The translations under genes and the position numbers were made by a program. The notes below the pieces were generated by a model that did no database searches, was not told the DNA's origin, and worked only from the letters and a program-made list of their open reading frames with translations. A stretch of DNA of 64,000 nucleotides from Microbulbifer pacificus (lineage in GTDB: Bacteria; Pseudomonadota; Gammaproteobacteria; Pseudomonadales; Cellvibrionaceae), in contig NZ_CP137555.1 of NCBI RefSeq assembly GCF_033723955.1, forward strand, positions 1,117,001-1,181,000, in the 5' to 3' direction. Positions 36,234-44,971 of this stretch are shown piece after piece; positions within the stretch are counted from its first letter, which is position 1, and each line of letters opens with the position of its first letter.

Positions 36234-37514
36234 ATGATCAGAGATACCTCCGGGCAGGACGTCCAGCTCACACCGCAAAGCCCGTGGAAGAACCCGCGTG
36301 TGCTGAAACGCGCAGGCCTTGGCCTCGGCGCGGCGGCATTCGTGGTTTGGGGGCTGGTGAGCTGGCAGAGCTCCAACGCTGTGGATGGGAGCCTGTCGCT
36401 GTCGCGTATCAACATTGCCGAGGTACAGCGCGGGGATCTGGTGCGGGACCTGGTGGTGCAGGGCAAGGTAGTCGCAGCCAACAGCCCGACCCTGTTCAGC
36501 CCGGCCCAGGGGATTGTGAAGTTCACGGTCAAGGCGGGCGACGCGGTCACACGTGGACAGCTGCTGGCGGAAGTGGACAGCCCCGAGCTGCAGAACCAGC
36601 TCGCGCAGGAAAGTGCGCTGTTCAACAAGCTGAGCGTCGAGTTGGCCCGCCAGAAGATCCAGGCGAAGCGCCAGCGCCTCGAGAACACCCAGAAAGCCGA
36701 CCTCGCCAAGGTCGACCTCACCGCCGCGCAGCGCGAGCTGAAGCGCGCACAGCTGTCACAAGAGAAACAGATCATCTCCCAGCTGGATTTCGAAAAGGCA
36801 TCGGACGACCTCGCCCGCGCCGAGCTGGAGTACAAGCAGGCGGTACAAAACGCGCAGCTTGAAGACGAAGCCCTGGCCTTTGAAACCCAGACCCTGGAAC
36901 TGCAGGTGTCGCAACAGAAACTGCAGATGGAAGAGCTGCAGCGCAAGGTCGACGACCTGCGCATTGTGTCCCCGGTCGACGGCACTATTGGCAGTCTCGC
37001 GGCAACCCAGCGCTCTGCGGTGGCCGCCAACACACCGCTGCTCACGGTGGTGGACCTCACCAGTTTCGAACTGGAAGCCGCGGTGCCAGAAAACTATGCG
37101 GATGACCTGGGCCTGGCGATGGCGGTTGAAATCAATATGGCCGGCAAGAAGCTTCCCGGGGAAATCACCGCGATTGCGCCGGAGGTCATCGACAACCAGG
37201 TGATTGCCCGCGTTCGCTTCACCAGCAACCAGCCTAACAACCTGCGCCAGAACCTGCGCCTCACCGCGCGCGTGCTGCTGGAAAACCGCGCGGATGTGAT
37301 CCTCGTCAAACGCGGCGCCTTCCTCGATCAGACCGGCGGCCGCTTTGCATGGAAACTGAACGACCAGCACCAGGCCGTGAAGGTGCCCATCACCATCGGT
37401 GCGCTGGGGCTCAATCAGGTGGAAATTGTTTCGGGCCTCAACGAGGGCGACAAGATCATCACCTCCTCCGCCGACGCTCTGGAAAATGCGCAACTGGTTG
37501 CGCTGAAAGACTGA
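36234..37514 (+). CDS. HlyD/MacA-type periplasmic adaptor subunit
   Basis: 426 residues. One N-terminal membrane anchor (about 25-48, VLKRAGLGLGAAAFVVWGLV) leads to a biotinyl-lipoyl half-motif (GIVKFTVKAGDAVTRGQLLAEVDSPEL). A long coiled-coil hairpin (about 125-240, Gln/Leu/Lys rich) and the second half lipoyl (LRIVSPVDGTIGSLAATQRSAV) follow, then beta-barrel and membrane-proximal domains. It would link the ABC permeases downstream to an outer-membrane channel, which is not encoded here. The ATG at 36234 has GGGA upstream. First gene of a six-gene operon. Confidence 0.88.
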   Translation: MIRDTSGQDVQLTPQSPWKNPRVLKRAGLGLGAAAFVVWGLVSWQSSNAVDGSLSLSRINIAEVQRGDLVRDLVVQGKVVAANSPTLFSPAQGIVKFTVKAGDAVTRGQLLAEVDSPELQNQLAQESALFNKLSVELARQKIQAKRQRLENTQKADLAKVDLTAAQRELKRAQLSQEKQIISQLDFEKASDDLARAELEYKQAVQNAQLEDEALAFETQTLELQVSQQKLQMEELQRKVDDLRIVSPVDGTIGSLAATQRSAVAANTPLLTVVDLTSFELEAAVPENYADDLGLAMAVEINMAGKKLPGEITAIAPEVIDNQVIARVRFTSNQPNNLRQNLRLTARVLLENRADVILVKRGAFLDQTGGRFAWKLNDQHQAVKVPITIGALGLNQVEIVSGLNEGDKIITSSADALENAQLVALKD

Positions 37515-37569
37515 ATCAAATCTGTAAATAAAACCAACAAGCTCTCACGTTAAGACAAGGACATCCATC

Positions 37570-38271
37570 ATGTTGAAAATGCACAACATTCGCAAAAGTT
37601 ACCGCACCGATACCATCGAGACCCACGCGCTCAGGGATTTCAGCCTGGTGGTCAACGAGGGAGAGTTCGTTTCTGTCACCGGCCCCAGCGGTTCCGGTAA
37701 AACCACCTTTCTGAATATTGCCGGTCTGCTGGAAACCCCCACCGGTGGTGAATACCTGCTGGACGGACAGGAAGTGGGCGGTCTTTCCGACCGCGAGCGC
37801 TCACATCTGCGCAATGAAAAAATCGGCTTTATTTTCCAGGGCTTCAACCTGATTCCCGATCTCAACCTGTTCGACAATATCGATGTGCCCCTGCGCTATC
37901 GCGGCTTCAATGCCAAGGAGCGCCGCCGCCGCATTGAAAAGTCGCTGGAACAGGTTGGCCTCTCCGCGCGCGCCAAACACCTGCCGGCACAGCTCTCCGG
38001 TGGTCAGCAGCAGCGTGTGGCCATTGCCCGGGCACTTGCCGGCGAACCCCGCTTCCTGCTCGCGGACGAACCCACCGGCAACCTCGACTCACTGATGGCC
38101 CGTCAGGTCATGGAACTGCTGGAATTCATCAACGAGTGGGGCACCACCATCATCATGGTGACCCACGACCCCGATCTGGCCCGTCGTGCTCAGCGCAACA
38201 TCCAGATCGTGGACGGTCAGGTTTCCGACCTGCGTCAGGCCACACCGCAAGAACAAGCGGCCATCGCCTGA
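37570..38271 (+). CDS. ABC transporter ATP-binding protein (MacB/LolD-type)
   Basis: 233 residues. Walker A GPSGSGKTT, Q-loop FIFQGFNLIPDLNLFDNI, signature LSGGQQQRVAIARAL, Walker B FLLADEPTGNLDS and H-loop MVTHDPDLA are all intact. The ADEPTGNLDS form and overall length place it in the MacB/LolD/FtsE group that works with FtsX-like permeases. It lies 55 bases after the adaptor gene and 10 bases before the first permease. Functions as the cytoplasmic ATPase of the exporter. Confidence 0.93.
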   Translation: MLKMHNIRKSYRTDTIETHALRDFSLVVNEGEFVSVTGPSGSGKTTFLNIAGLLETPTGGEYLLDGQEVGGLSDRERSHLRNEKIGFIFQGFNLIPDLNLFDNIDVPLRYRGFNAKERRRRIEKSLEQVGLSARAKHLPAQLSGGQQQRVAIARALAGEPRFLLADEPTGNLDSLMARQVMELLEFINEWGTTIIMVTHDPDLARRAQRNIQIVDGQVSDLRQATPQEQAAIA

Positions 38272-38281
38272 GGAGACGACC

Positions 38282-39595
38282 ATGTTTGGATATTACGTTT
38301 CGCTCGCAATACGCAGCCTGCGCCGCACACCGGTGCTGAGCGCACTGATGGTCGCGGCCATCGCTGTCGGTGTCGGCGCAGCCATGACCACTCTGACCCT
38401 CAACTACATGATGTCGCGCAATGCACTCGCCGCCAAAGACGACGTGCTGTATGCCGTGCAGCTGGACGGCTGGGATCCCCACGAAGCGTCGGATAACCCC
38501 AGTGAAATGCCCTGGCAGCTTACTTATCAGGATTCAGTGAACCTGCTGCGCTCGGACATTCCAACACACCAGGTTGCCATGCACCGGTGGGGGGGGCCCA
38601 TTTCTCTGGAAGATTCCGATATCCGTCCATTTACCGCCGATGCCAGGGTCACCAGCAGCGATTTCTTCGCCCTGTTCGGTGTTCCGTTCATTTACGGAGG
38701 TACCTGGTCAGCCGAAGCGGACCAGGGCCCGGTTCAACAACTGGTGCTGTCAAAGGAAACCAACGACAAACTGTTCGGTGGCGAAAACAGCGTCGGACGC
38801 ACCGTCAACTTTAACGGTGTGCCCTTCACGGTGGTGGGGGTTACCGAGCACTGGCAGCCCAGTCCCAAGGTACACGACCTGAATAACGGCCACTTCAACG
38901 AATCCGCCGAAGTGTTCCTGCCGTTCGGCCTGCACCGCACGTTTGAGATTTACCCCTGGGGCAACACCAATGGCTGGAAGTCCGAAGAGATCAACAGCTA
39001 TGAAGATCGCCTGAACAGCGACATGGTATGGCTGCAGTACTGGGTACAGCTAGATACGCCTCAGCAGATCGAAGCCTATCGGGATTTCCTCACCGGCTAC
39101 ATTCGCGAACAGAAAGAACAGGGACGCTTCCCGCGCCCGCTGAAATTCGGCCTCAGCAAACCGTCCGAATGGTTGGTGCTGAACGAGGTAGTAGACGGTG
39201 ATGACCGTATGCTCAACTGGCTGTCACTGGCCTTCCTGCTGGTGTGCCTGGTGAACGCGGTTGCGCTGCTGCTGGCAAAATTCCTGCGCAAGGCACCGGA
39301 AGCCGGTGTGCGTCGCGCGCTCGGTGCCAGCCGCAACGCGGTGTTCAGTCAGCATCTGGTGGAAAGCAGTTGTGTCGGCCTGCTCGGCGGGTTAGGTGGC
39401 ATCCTGCTGACACTCGCCGGTCTGGCGCTGATTCGACAGCTGCAGATGGGTTATATGGATCGCGTTGCCTCCATGGACTGGACCATGATGCTGGCAGCGA
39501 TTGGGCTCGCAGTGATTTCCAGCCTGCTTGCCGGTTTCTACCCGGCTTGGCGTATCAGCCGCACCAATCCGTCCATTTACCTGAAAACCCAGTAA
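38282..39595 (+). CDS. ABC transporter permease, MacB/FtsX type (first)
   Basis: 437 residues. An N-terminal membrane helix (LSALMVAAIAVGVGAAMTTL) is followed by a large periplasmic MacB_PCD domain (about 45-310) and three C-terminal helices. The FtsX region reads NWLSLAFLLVCLVNAVALLLA, then VRRALGASRNAVFSQHLVESS, then a final AAIGLAVISSLLAGFYPAWR. The ATG at 38282 follows GAGGAGACG; the longer open frame overlaps the ATPase gene. It pairs with the second permease and the separate ATPase to form a heteromeric MacB-like pump. Confidence 0.88.
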   Translation: MFGYYVSLAIRSLRRTPVLSALMVAAIAVGVGAAMTTLTLNYMMSRNALAAKDDVLYAVQLDGWDPHEASDNPSEMPWQLTYQDSVNLLRSDIPTHQVAMHRWGGPISLEDSDIRPFTADARVTSSDFFALFGVPFIYGGTWSAEADQGPVQQLVLSKETNDKLFGGENSVGRTVNFNGVPFTVVGVTEHWQPSPKVHDLNNGHFNESAEVFLPFGLHRTFEIYPWGNTNGWKSEEINSYEDRLNSDMVWLQYWVQLDTPQQIEAYRDFLTGYIREQKEQGRFPRPLKFGLSKPSEWLVLNEVVDGDDRMLNWLSLAFLLVCLVNAVALLLAKFLRKAPEAGVRRALGASRNAVFSQHLVESSCVGLLGGLGGILLTLAGLALIRQLQMGYMDRVASMDWTMMLAAIGLAVISSLLAGFYPAWRISRTNPSIYLKTQ

Positions 39596-39622
39596 ATCAG
39601 CGCAAGCAGAAAGGAAAATACC

Positions 39623-40834
39623 ATGTTGGAACTGCGACCCATTTTATCGGCGCTGTGGCGCCACAAAGTCTCCGCACTGCTGATTGCACTACAGCTGGGG
39701 CTCACGCTCGCCATCGTCAGCAATGCGCTAGTGGTCATGAACGAACGCACCGAACGCATGTCGCGGCCCACCGGTATCGCCGAAAATGACATTGTCACTT
39801 TCAATTTCATGGCGATCCCGAAGGACTACGACATGTACGGCGCCTTCCGCCAGGATATGGACATGATCCGGTCCCTACCGGGTGTGGCAAGCGCTTCCGT
39901 ATCTAATGCAGTACCGCTTTCCGGCAGCGGCTCTGCCAGTGGTTTCTATTCCGAACCGAACAAGGAAACCGGCGCGACGGGTGCCAACTACTACACCATG
40001 GATGAACACTTCATCGATGCACTGGGTATGAAGCTGGTCGCCGGCCGCGGGTTTTACCCCGAAGAGGTGATGAAAATCAGCCCCAGCAGCAACGATCGCC
40101 CGACAATCGCCGTGGTGACCCAGAAATTTGCCGATGACCTATTTCCCGAGAGCAATGGCAATGTGCTGGGCAAAGTGTTTTTCAACGGCGGTGACGACCA
40201 TCCGATCAAGATTGTCGGCATCGTAGAGCGCAACCTGGGACCTTGGCCCAACTCCTCCGTGGCCGGTCGCGGTGCGTTTTATCCGGCCATCACCGACCGC
40301 TGGTTCCACTATATCGTGCGCGCCGAACCTGGGCAGCGCGACAAGGTGCAGAAGTTGGTCGAGGAAAAGCTGGCCGAGCGCGATGGCAACCGCGTCATCA
40401 ACTCGCACACGATCGAAGAGGAAAAAGCTCAGTACTACGCCGGTGACAACACGATGGTCAAGGTACTGAGCGGCGTCGTCATTCTGCTGACTTTTATCGT
40501 TGCCCTGGGCATCGTGGGACTAACCGTATTCTGGATTACCCAGCGCCAGAAGCAGATCGGCGTGCGTCGCGCATTGGGCGCCACCCGCACCGCCATCTGT
40601 CGCTACTTCCTGCTGGAAAACCTGATGATCGCGGCCACCGGTATTGCCCTGGGAACCGCTGCCGCACAGATTTTCAACGGTCTCCTGGTGAGGGAATTCG
40701 ACCAGCCAGTACTGCCACTGATGATTACCGTCTCCTGCGCAGTGGCTCTGCTCGTGGTAAGTCTGGCAGCATCCCTGATCCCGGCGTTGCGCGCGGCCAA
40801 TATCTCACCGGCAACCGCCACACGCAGTGTATAA
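39623..40834 (+). CDS. ABC transporter permease, MacB/FtsX type (second)
   Basis: 403 residues with the same layout as its neighbour. An N-terminal helix (KVSALLIALQLGLTLAIVSNALVV) precedes a periplasmic domain to about residue 275. The FtsX core follows with VVILLTFIVALGIVGLTVFWI, the coupling motif QIGVRRALGATRTAICRYFLLE, and two more helices ending SLIPALRAANISPATATRSV. The two permeases are distant paralogues. A 72-base gap leads to the regulator gene on the same strand. Confidence 0.88.
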   Translation: MLELRPILSALWRHKVSALLIALQLGLTLAIVSNALVVMNERTERMSRPTGIAENDIVTFNFMAIPKDYDMYGAFRQDMDMIRSLPGVASASVSNAVPLSGSGSASGFYSEPNKETGATGANYYTMDEHFIDALGMKLVAGRGFYPEEVMKISPSSNDRPTIAVVTQKFADDLFPESNGNVLGKVFFNGGDDHPIKIVGIVERNLGPWPNSSVAGRGAFYPAITDRWFHYIVRAEPGQRDKVQKLVEEKLAERDGNRVINSHTIEEEKAQYYAGDNTMVKVLSGVVILLTFIVALGIVGLTVFWITQRQKQIGVRRALGATRTAICRYFLLENLMIAATGIALGTAAAQIFNGLLVREFDQPVLPLMITVSCAVALLVVSLAASLIPALRAANISPATATRSV

Positions 40835-40906
40835 AGCAGGGTACACTATCTCCCCTACCGGAACGGGCGCCCGCGCCCGTTCTCTCCTGCAGCCCGAAAT
40901 GGAATT

Positions 40907-42253
40907 ATGGATAAAGTTCTTGTCATAGATGACAACACCGGCATCATCTCTGCCCTTTCCCTGCTGTTGTCCCTCCACGATATCGAAACCCTGAGTGCCA
41001 TAACTCCCCAGGCCGGCCTGCAACTGCTGCGGGAAAACCCGGACATCAGTCTTGTCATCCAGGACATGAACTTCACCGCCGACACCACCTCCGGAGAAGA
41101 AGGGCGAGCTCTGTTTTTCGCCCTGCGCGAGTTACAGCCAGACATTCCGGTCATCCTGCTTACCGCCTGGACCCAACTGGAAATGGCCGTGGAGCTGGTC
41201 AAGGCCGGTGCCGCCGACTATGTCGGAAAACCCTGGGACGACAACAAGCTCATCGCCACGATCAAAAACCTGCTGGAACTGCACGAATTGCAACAACAGC
41301 AACGCCAGTCCCAGCGCCGCGCGCAACAGGCGCGGGAACAACTGCAACAGCAATTTGACCTGCAGGGTATCGTCTACCGCAGCCAGCAGATCCAATCCTT
41401 GTTGGAAATGGCCACTCAAGTAGCGCACTCCGATGTACCGGTACTGATTACCGGCCCCAACGGTGCCGGCAAGGAAAAGATTGCCGACGTTATCCAGGCC
41501 AACTCCAGCGTCAAAGATGGTCCCTACATCAAGGTCAACGTCGGCGCACTGCCGGAAGAGCTGATGGAAGCGGAGTTGTTCGGCGCCGAAGCCGGGGCCT
41601 ATACCGGCGCGGGCAACAAAATGCGTCAGGGCCGATTCGAGGCCGCCGACGGCGGCACCCTGTTTCTCGATGAAATCGGTGAGCTGTCTGCCAGCGGCCA
41701 GGTGAAATTGCTTCGCGTATTGCAGACGGGGGAATTCCAGCGCCTCGGCAGCAGCCAGACCCGCAAGGTTCGCGTGCGCGTTATCAGCGCCACCAACAGC
41801 GACCTGCCGCAGATGATCAGCGATGGCAGCTTCCGCCAGGACCTGTTCTACCGTCTGAATGTGATTGAACTGAAACTGCCACCGCTATGGGAAAGGCCGG
41901 AAGATATCCTGCCGCTCGCGCGCGCGTTTCTCACCGCCAGCGGCAAGCAGCTTTCGCCCCCCGCACAGCAACGCCTGATGCGCTACAGTTGGCCCGGCAA
42001 TGTACGCGAACTGCAGAATGTCATGCAGCGCGCTGCGGTACTCACCAGGGGCGATACCATTGAGGAGGCGACCCTGGCACTGCCGGAAGATACGCAATCG
42101 AAAATCCCCGAGCACAGTTTCGAACCCAGCCGGGAATTACTGGAACAGACACTGGCCAACTGCAACGGCATCATCGCCCAGGCCGCGCGCGAACTGGGCC
42201 TCAGCCGCCAGGCCCTGTACCGGCGGCTGGACAAATACGGAATTCCCTATTGA
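40907..42253 (+). CDS. Sigma-54-dependent NtrC-family response regulator
   Basis: 448 residues. The receiver domain has D8/D9, phospho-acceptor D53 (LVIQDMNF) and a conserved Lys (GKPWDDNK). A Gln-rich coiled linker (ELQQQQRQSQRRAQQ) leads to the AAA+ domain, with Walker A GPNGAGKEK, sigma-54 contact loop in its GAYTGA form, and Walker [10 protein letters not shown]. The C-terminal helix-turn-helix is GIIAQAARELGLSRQALYRR. Its stop overlaps the kinase start. It most likely activates the sigma-54 promoter upstream of the exporter genes, using the CGGACA sites. Confidence 0.92.
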   Translation: MDKVLVIDDNTGIISALSLLLSLHDIETLSAITPQAGLQLLRENPDISLVIQDMNFTADTTSGEEGRALFFALRELQPDIPVILLTAWTQLEMAVELVKAGAADYVGKPWDDNKLIATIKNLLELHELQQQQRQSQRRAQQAREQLQQQFDLQGIVYRSQQIQSLLEMATQVAHSDVPVLITGPNGAGKEKIADVIQANSSVKDGPYIKVNVGALPEELMEAELFGAEAGAYTGAGNKMRQGRFEAADGGTLFLDEIGELSASGQVKLLRVLQTGEFQRLGSSQTRKVRVRVISATNSDLPQMISDGSFRQDLFYRLNVIELKLPPLWERPEDILPLARAFLTASGKQLSPPAQQRLMRYSWPGNVRELQNVMQRAAVLTRGDTIEEATLALPEDTQSKIPEHSFEPSRELLEQTLANCNGIIAQAARELGLSRQALYRRLDKYGIPY

Positions 42254-43599
42254 TGCCTCGTATCGCCCGCTCCCGGGTTTCGCTGGAAGGAAAACTCTTC
42301 GCCACAGTACTGATCGCGGTGGCACTGGGTACCGGTATTCCCTTCGGATTATTAACGCTCGGCGCCGAGCCCGCTCTCGCCTGGAGCGCCGGCCTGCTGT
42401 TCGCGCTTATACTGGCGTTCGCGCTATTGCGCCCCCTCACCCGTAATCTGAATCGCGCACTGCAAAGCCTGGAGGGCGGCCTGCTCAATTTTCGCGACGG
42501 CGACTTTTCCATATCCCTCGCACTGAACCGCAATGATCAACTGGGCCATCTCGCACGCCTGTATAACGAAGTGGGCGAAATACTGAGACGGGAACGCGCG
42601 CACATTCACCAGCGGGAATTATTGCTGGATACCGTAATCCAGAGTTCACCACTGGCGCTGCTGCTGGTGGATCAGGGTGAACACATCATCTATGCCAACA
42701 CTAGCGCCCGCCACCTGCTCCACGGCGGCAAAGCCCTGCAGGGCCACCTGCTGCAACAGGTGTTTCCGCACTGCCCGCCGGAGATTGCCCAGGCCATAGA
42801 GCAGCAGCGTGAAGGACTCATCAGCTATCTCGATGGAGAGAGCAGCCAGACACTGCATATCAGCAACAGCACCTTTGTCCTCAACTCCCAGCGACACCGC
42901 CTTATTCTGTTGCGGGAAATGACCAGGGAACTAACGCGGGCGGAAGTGCAGGTGTGGAAAAAGGTAATCCGCCTGATCAGCCACGAGCTCAACAATTCCC
43001 TCGCACCGATTTCGTCCATGGCGCACAGTGGCAAATTACTGTCGGAAAAAATGCTGCCCGATAACCTGCACGCGCAACAGCTGGCCGGTGTTTTCGACGT
43101 TATCGCCGATCGCTGTCGTCACCTCACGGAATTTACCCAGGGCTACGCACGCTTCGCCAAATTGCCGGCGCCGGCCTGTGAAGAGGTCGCATGGAGCAGA
43201 TTGGTCGCGAGACTGCAGCCGCTACAGCCTTTTACCCTGCAGGGCGAGCTGCCTTCTCGCCCCGGATATTTCGATGCGGCGCAGATAGAACAGGCACTGC
43301 TGAACTTGCTGAAAAATGCCGCGGAATCCGGCAGCGAGCAAAAGGACATAACCCTGCGCATCGAAACCGACGCGCACGGGCAATTGCTTACGGTTGCCGA
43401 CCGCGGCGCCGGCATGAGCGACAGGGTGCTGCAACAGGCGCTGCTCCCCTTTTATTCCACCAAACCGCAGGGGGTTGGACTCGGGCTCGCCCTGTGCCGG
43501 GAAATCGCCGATGCCCACGGCGGCCAGATTCGCTTGCATAACCGCAGCGACGGCGGCCTTCAGGTCAGTATCTGGCTACCCTGGTCTCCTAAGGTATGA
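42253..43599 (+). CDS. Sensor histidine kinase (NtrY-like) partner of the upstream regulator
   Basis: 448 residues. Two N-terminal membrane helices (about 14-36 and 40-60) enclose almost no periplasmic loop. A HAMP-like region and a PAS-like domain (about 125-190) follow, then the dimerisation helix with His244 in LISHELNNSLAPISSM. The ATPase motifs are NLLKNAAE, DRGAGMS and GVGLGLALC. With no sizeable periplasmic domain it would sense a membrane or cytoplasmic cue, or the state of the transporter. The ATG at 42253 shares one base with the regulator stop codon. Confidence 0.9.
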   Translation: MPRIARSRVSLEGKLFATVLIAVALGTGIPFGLLTLGAEPALAWSAGLLFALILAFALLRPLTRNLNRALQSLEGGLLNFRDGDFSISLALNRNDQLGHLARLYNEVGEILRRERAHIHQRELLLDTVIQSSPLALLLVDQGEHIIYANTSARHLLHGGKALQGHLLQQVFPHCPPEIAQAIEQQREGLISYLDGESSQTLHISNSTFVLNSQRHRLILLREMTRELTRAEVQVWKKVIRLISHELNNSLAPISSMAHSGKLLSEKMLPDNLHAQQLAGVFDVIADRCRHLTEFTQGYARFAKLPAPACEEVAWSRLVARLQPLQPFTLQGELPSRPGYFDAAQIEQALLNLLKNAAESGSEQKDITLRIETDAHGQLLTVADRGAGMSDRVLQQALLPFYSTKPQGVGLGLALCREIADAHGGQIRLHNRSDGGLQVSIWLPWSPKV

Positions 43600-43600
43600 A

Positions 43601-43996
43601 CTAGGCGTCAATTGAGTAACAGCGAAGGCCTTCGCTGAACAACCAGCAACGACCGCCCTCGGGGCATGGCGCATCCATGGTCAACGGCGCGCTGCCGGCG
43701 GGGCACTGGGGTGTGACGCCCGCGGTACACCAGTTACCGGTATCCAGTTGATAACAGACGGTATCGCCGGTGAGGCAGGCGCTGGCCGTTGGGATTTGCG
43801 AGTCGCCGGCAAAGCAATTGCGGGGATACAGCGGCGTCAGGTTTTCGGGCAGCCGTCCCTGATAGTAGGTGGCAGGACTACCGGTGAGGTCACACCAGAA
43901 TCCGTCCAGGCTTGTGACATTGTCCATGTTGCTTGCAGTGCCGGCACAACCGGCAAAGAGAGCAGTAGCGAACAGGGCAAACAGGCGCAATTTCAT
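43601..43996 (-). CDS. Small Cys-rich lipoprotein
   Basis: 131 residues. MKLRLFALFATALFAGC is a lipoprotein signal with Cys17 as the lipidation site. The mature part has about nine further Cys residues, in pairs such as FWCDLTG, NCFAGD, CLTGDTVCYQL and the C-terminal CPEGGRCWLFSEGLRCYSID, suggesting disulfides in the periplasm. AGAGGA lies seven bases before the ATG. It is the last of three consecutive small lipoprotein genes and shares its C-terminal Cys pattern with the next one. I do not recognise a family. Confidence 0.72.
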   Translation of the reverse strand: MKLRLFALFATALFAGCAGTASNMDNVTSLDGFWCDLTGSPATYYQGRLPENLTPLYPRNCFAGDSQIPTASACLTGDTVCYQLDTGNWCTAGVTPQCPAGSAPLTMDAPCPEGGRCWLFSEGLRCYSIDA

Positions 43997-44057
43997 CGCA
44001 CATCCTCTGTGAACACCAATGGGCTTCCCTGCCCAATCCCGGCAGTTTTCCGCAGGC

Positions 44058-44324
44058 TTACTTCTCGTAAACGATACAGCGGCGTCCGCCGGCAATTTCG
44101 TAGCACTGGGCCGAGGCCGGGCAGATGGAGCCCGGTGCCAGCTCCTCGGCATCGCCGGGACAGCCGCCGTAATTGGTTTTCTGCTCTTCCTGCGCGCGGG
44201 GAATGGGCGCACTGTTAGGGTAGACCACCTGATCGCGCACGCTACTGGTTCCACAGGCGGCAAGAAACGAAGTGGAAAGTGTGGCTGCCGCCAACAGGGA
44301 GAGAGTCATCACGGGTGTGCGCAT
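44058..44324 (-). CDS. Small Cys-containing lipoprotein
   Basis: 88 residues. Signal sequence MTLSLLAAATLSTSFLAAC with the lipidated Cys at about residue 24. The C-terminal half, CPGDAEELAPGSICPASAQC then YEIAGGRRCIVYEK, aligns loosely with the C-terminus of the neighbouring 131-residue lipoprotein (C-x5-C-[WY], then GxRC), so the two may be diverged paralogues. Function unknown. No membrane segment apart from the signal. Confidence 0.7.
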   Translation of the reverse strand: MRTPVMTLSLLAAATLSTSFLAACGTSSVRDQVVYPNSAPIPRAQEEQKTNYGGCPGDAEELAPGSICPASAQCYEIAGGRRCIVYEK

Positions 44325-44406
44325 GGAGCCTCCTGGCCATGGGACCTTGATACTGCGACCTGCCGAACAGGAAGGTCGTAATGAAATCCGGAGTTATTTG
44401 CGGGAA

Positions 44407-44676
44407 TTAGTAGACCCGCATCACCGGGAAAAACCAGCAGGCAGAGCCCACCCTGGCGTTTTCAACATCTGTCGAACACTGGCGACTGGCCGCAGGCGGC
44501 GCAGAGGTATTGGGAAGGTAGTTCCCCACCTCAACGAAATCTGCGGTCTGGCTTTTGTCGTCCGGATTGAAGAAGAACGGGTCGTAACTGTGTTCATTTT
44601 CGAAGGGTACGAATATACAACCTTGTAAGCACAGGGTGACACTCATTGCCACCACTGCGATCCCTGAGCGATTCAT
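44407..44676 (-). CDS. Small lipoprotein
   Basis: 89 residues from the ATG at 44676. MNRSGIAVVAMSVTLCLQGC is a lipoprotein signal (Cys20), followed by IFVPFENEHSYDPFFFNPDD. The C-terminus CSTDVENARVGSACWFFPVM has two Cys residues, echoing the GSxCW pattern of the other two lipoproteins. A GAGG lies about ten bases before the start. A longer frame to 44769 exists but would bury the signal. First of the three-gene minus-strand group; function unknown. Confidence 0.65.
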   Translation of the reverse strand: MNRSGIAVVAMSVTLCLQGCIFVPFENEHSYDPFFFNPDDKSQTADFVEVGNYLPNTSAPPAASRQCSTDVENARVGSACWFFPVMRVY

Positions 44677-44914
44677 GACTCGACTACCTCGCGATTCGCA
44701 TTGCACCACTTCGGCATGCCCGGAGTGTCCTATCCCGGGACCCGCCTGTTGTATTTTCAGTTTAGTCATCAGGACGTGTTCGACGACGCTGTACAGCTTT
44801 TAACCAGAATTAAAAGCGCGGGATTCAACTGCAGCAAACATTACGCGACAGCCGCGGGAGATACGGCGTCAACCTATGACGTTGAGGCGTCGGAAACCGC
44901 CAAATTGCACGCAT

Positions 44915-44947
44915 AAAAAAACGCCGGCGGGTTTCCCCACCGGCGTT
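44915..44947 (-). terminator. Intrinsic terminator after aceF
   Basis: Stem AACGCCGGYGGG with one mismatch across a short loop, followed on the minus strand by seven T residues. Located 25 bases past the aceF stop codon. Confidence 0.88.
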
Positions 44948-44971
44948 CTTGAGTAGGCACGGTGCCGTCGA

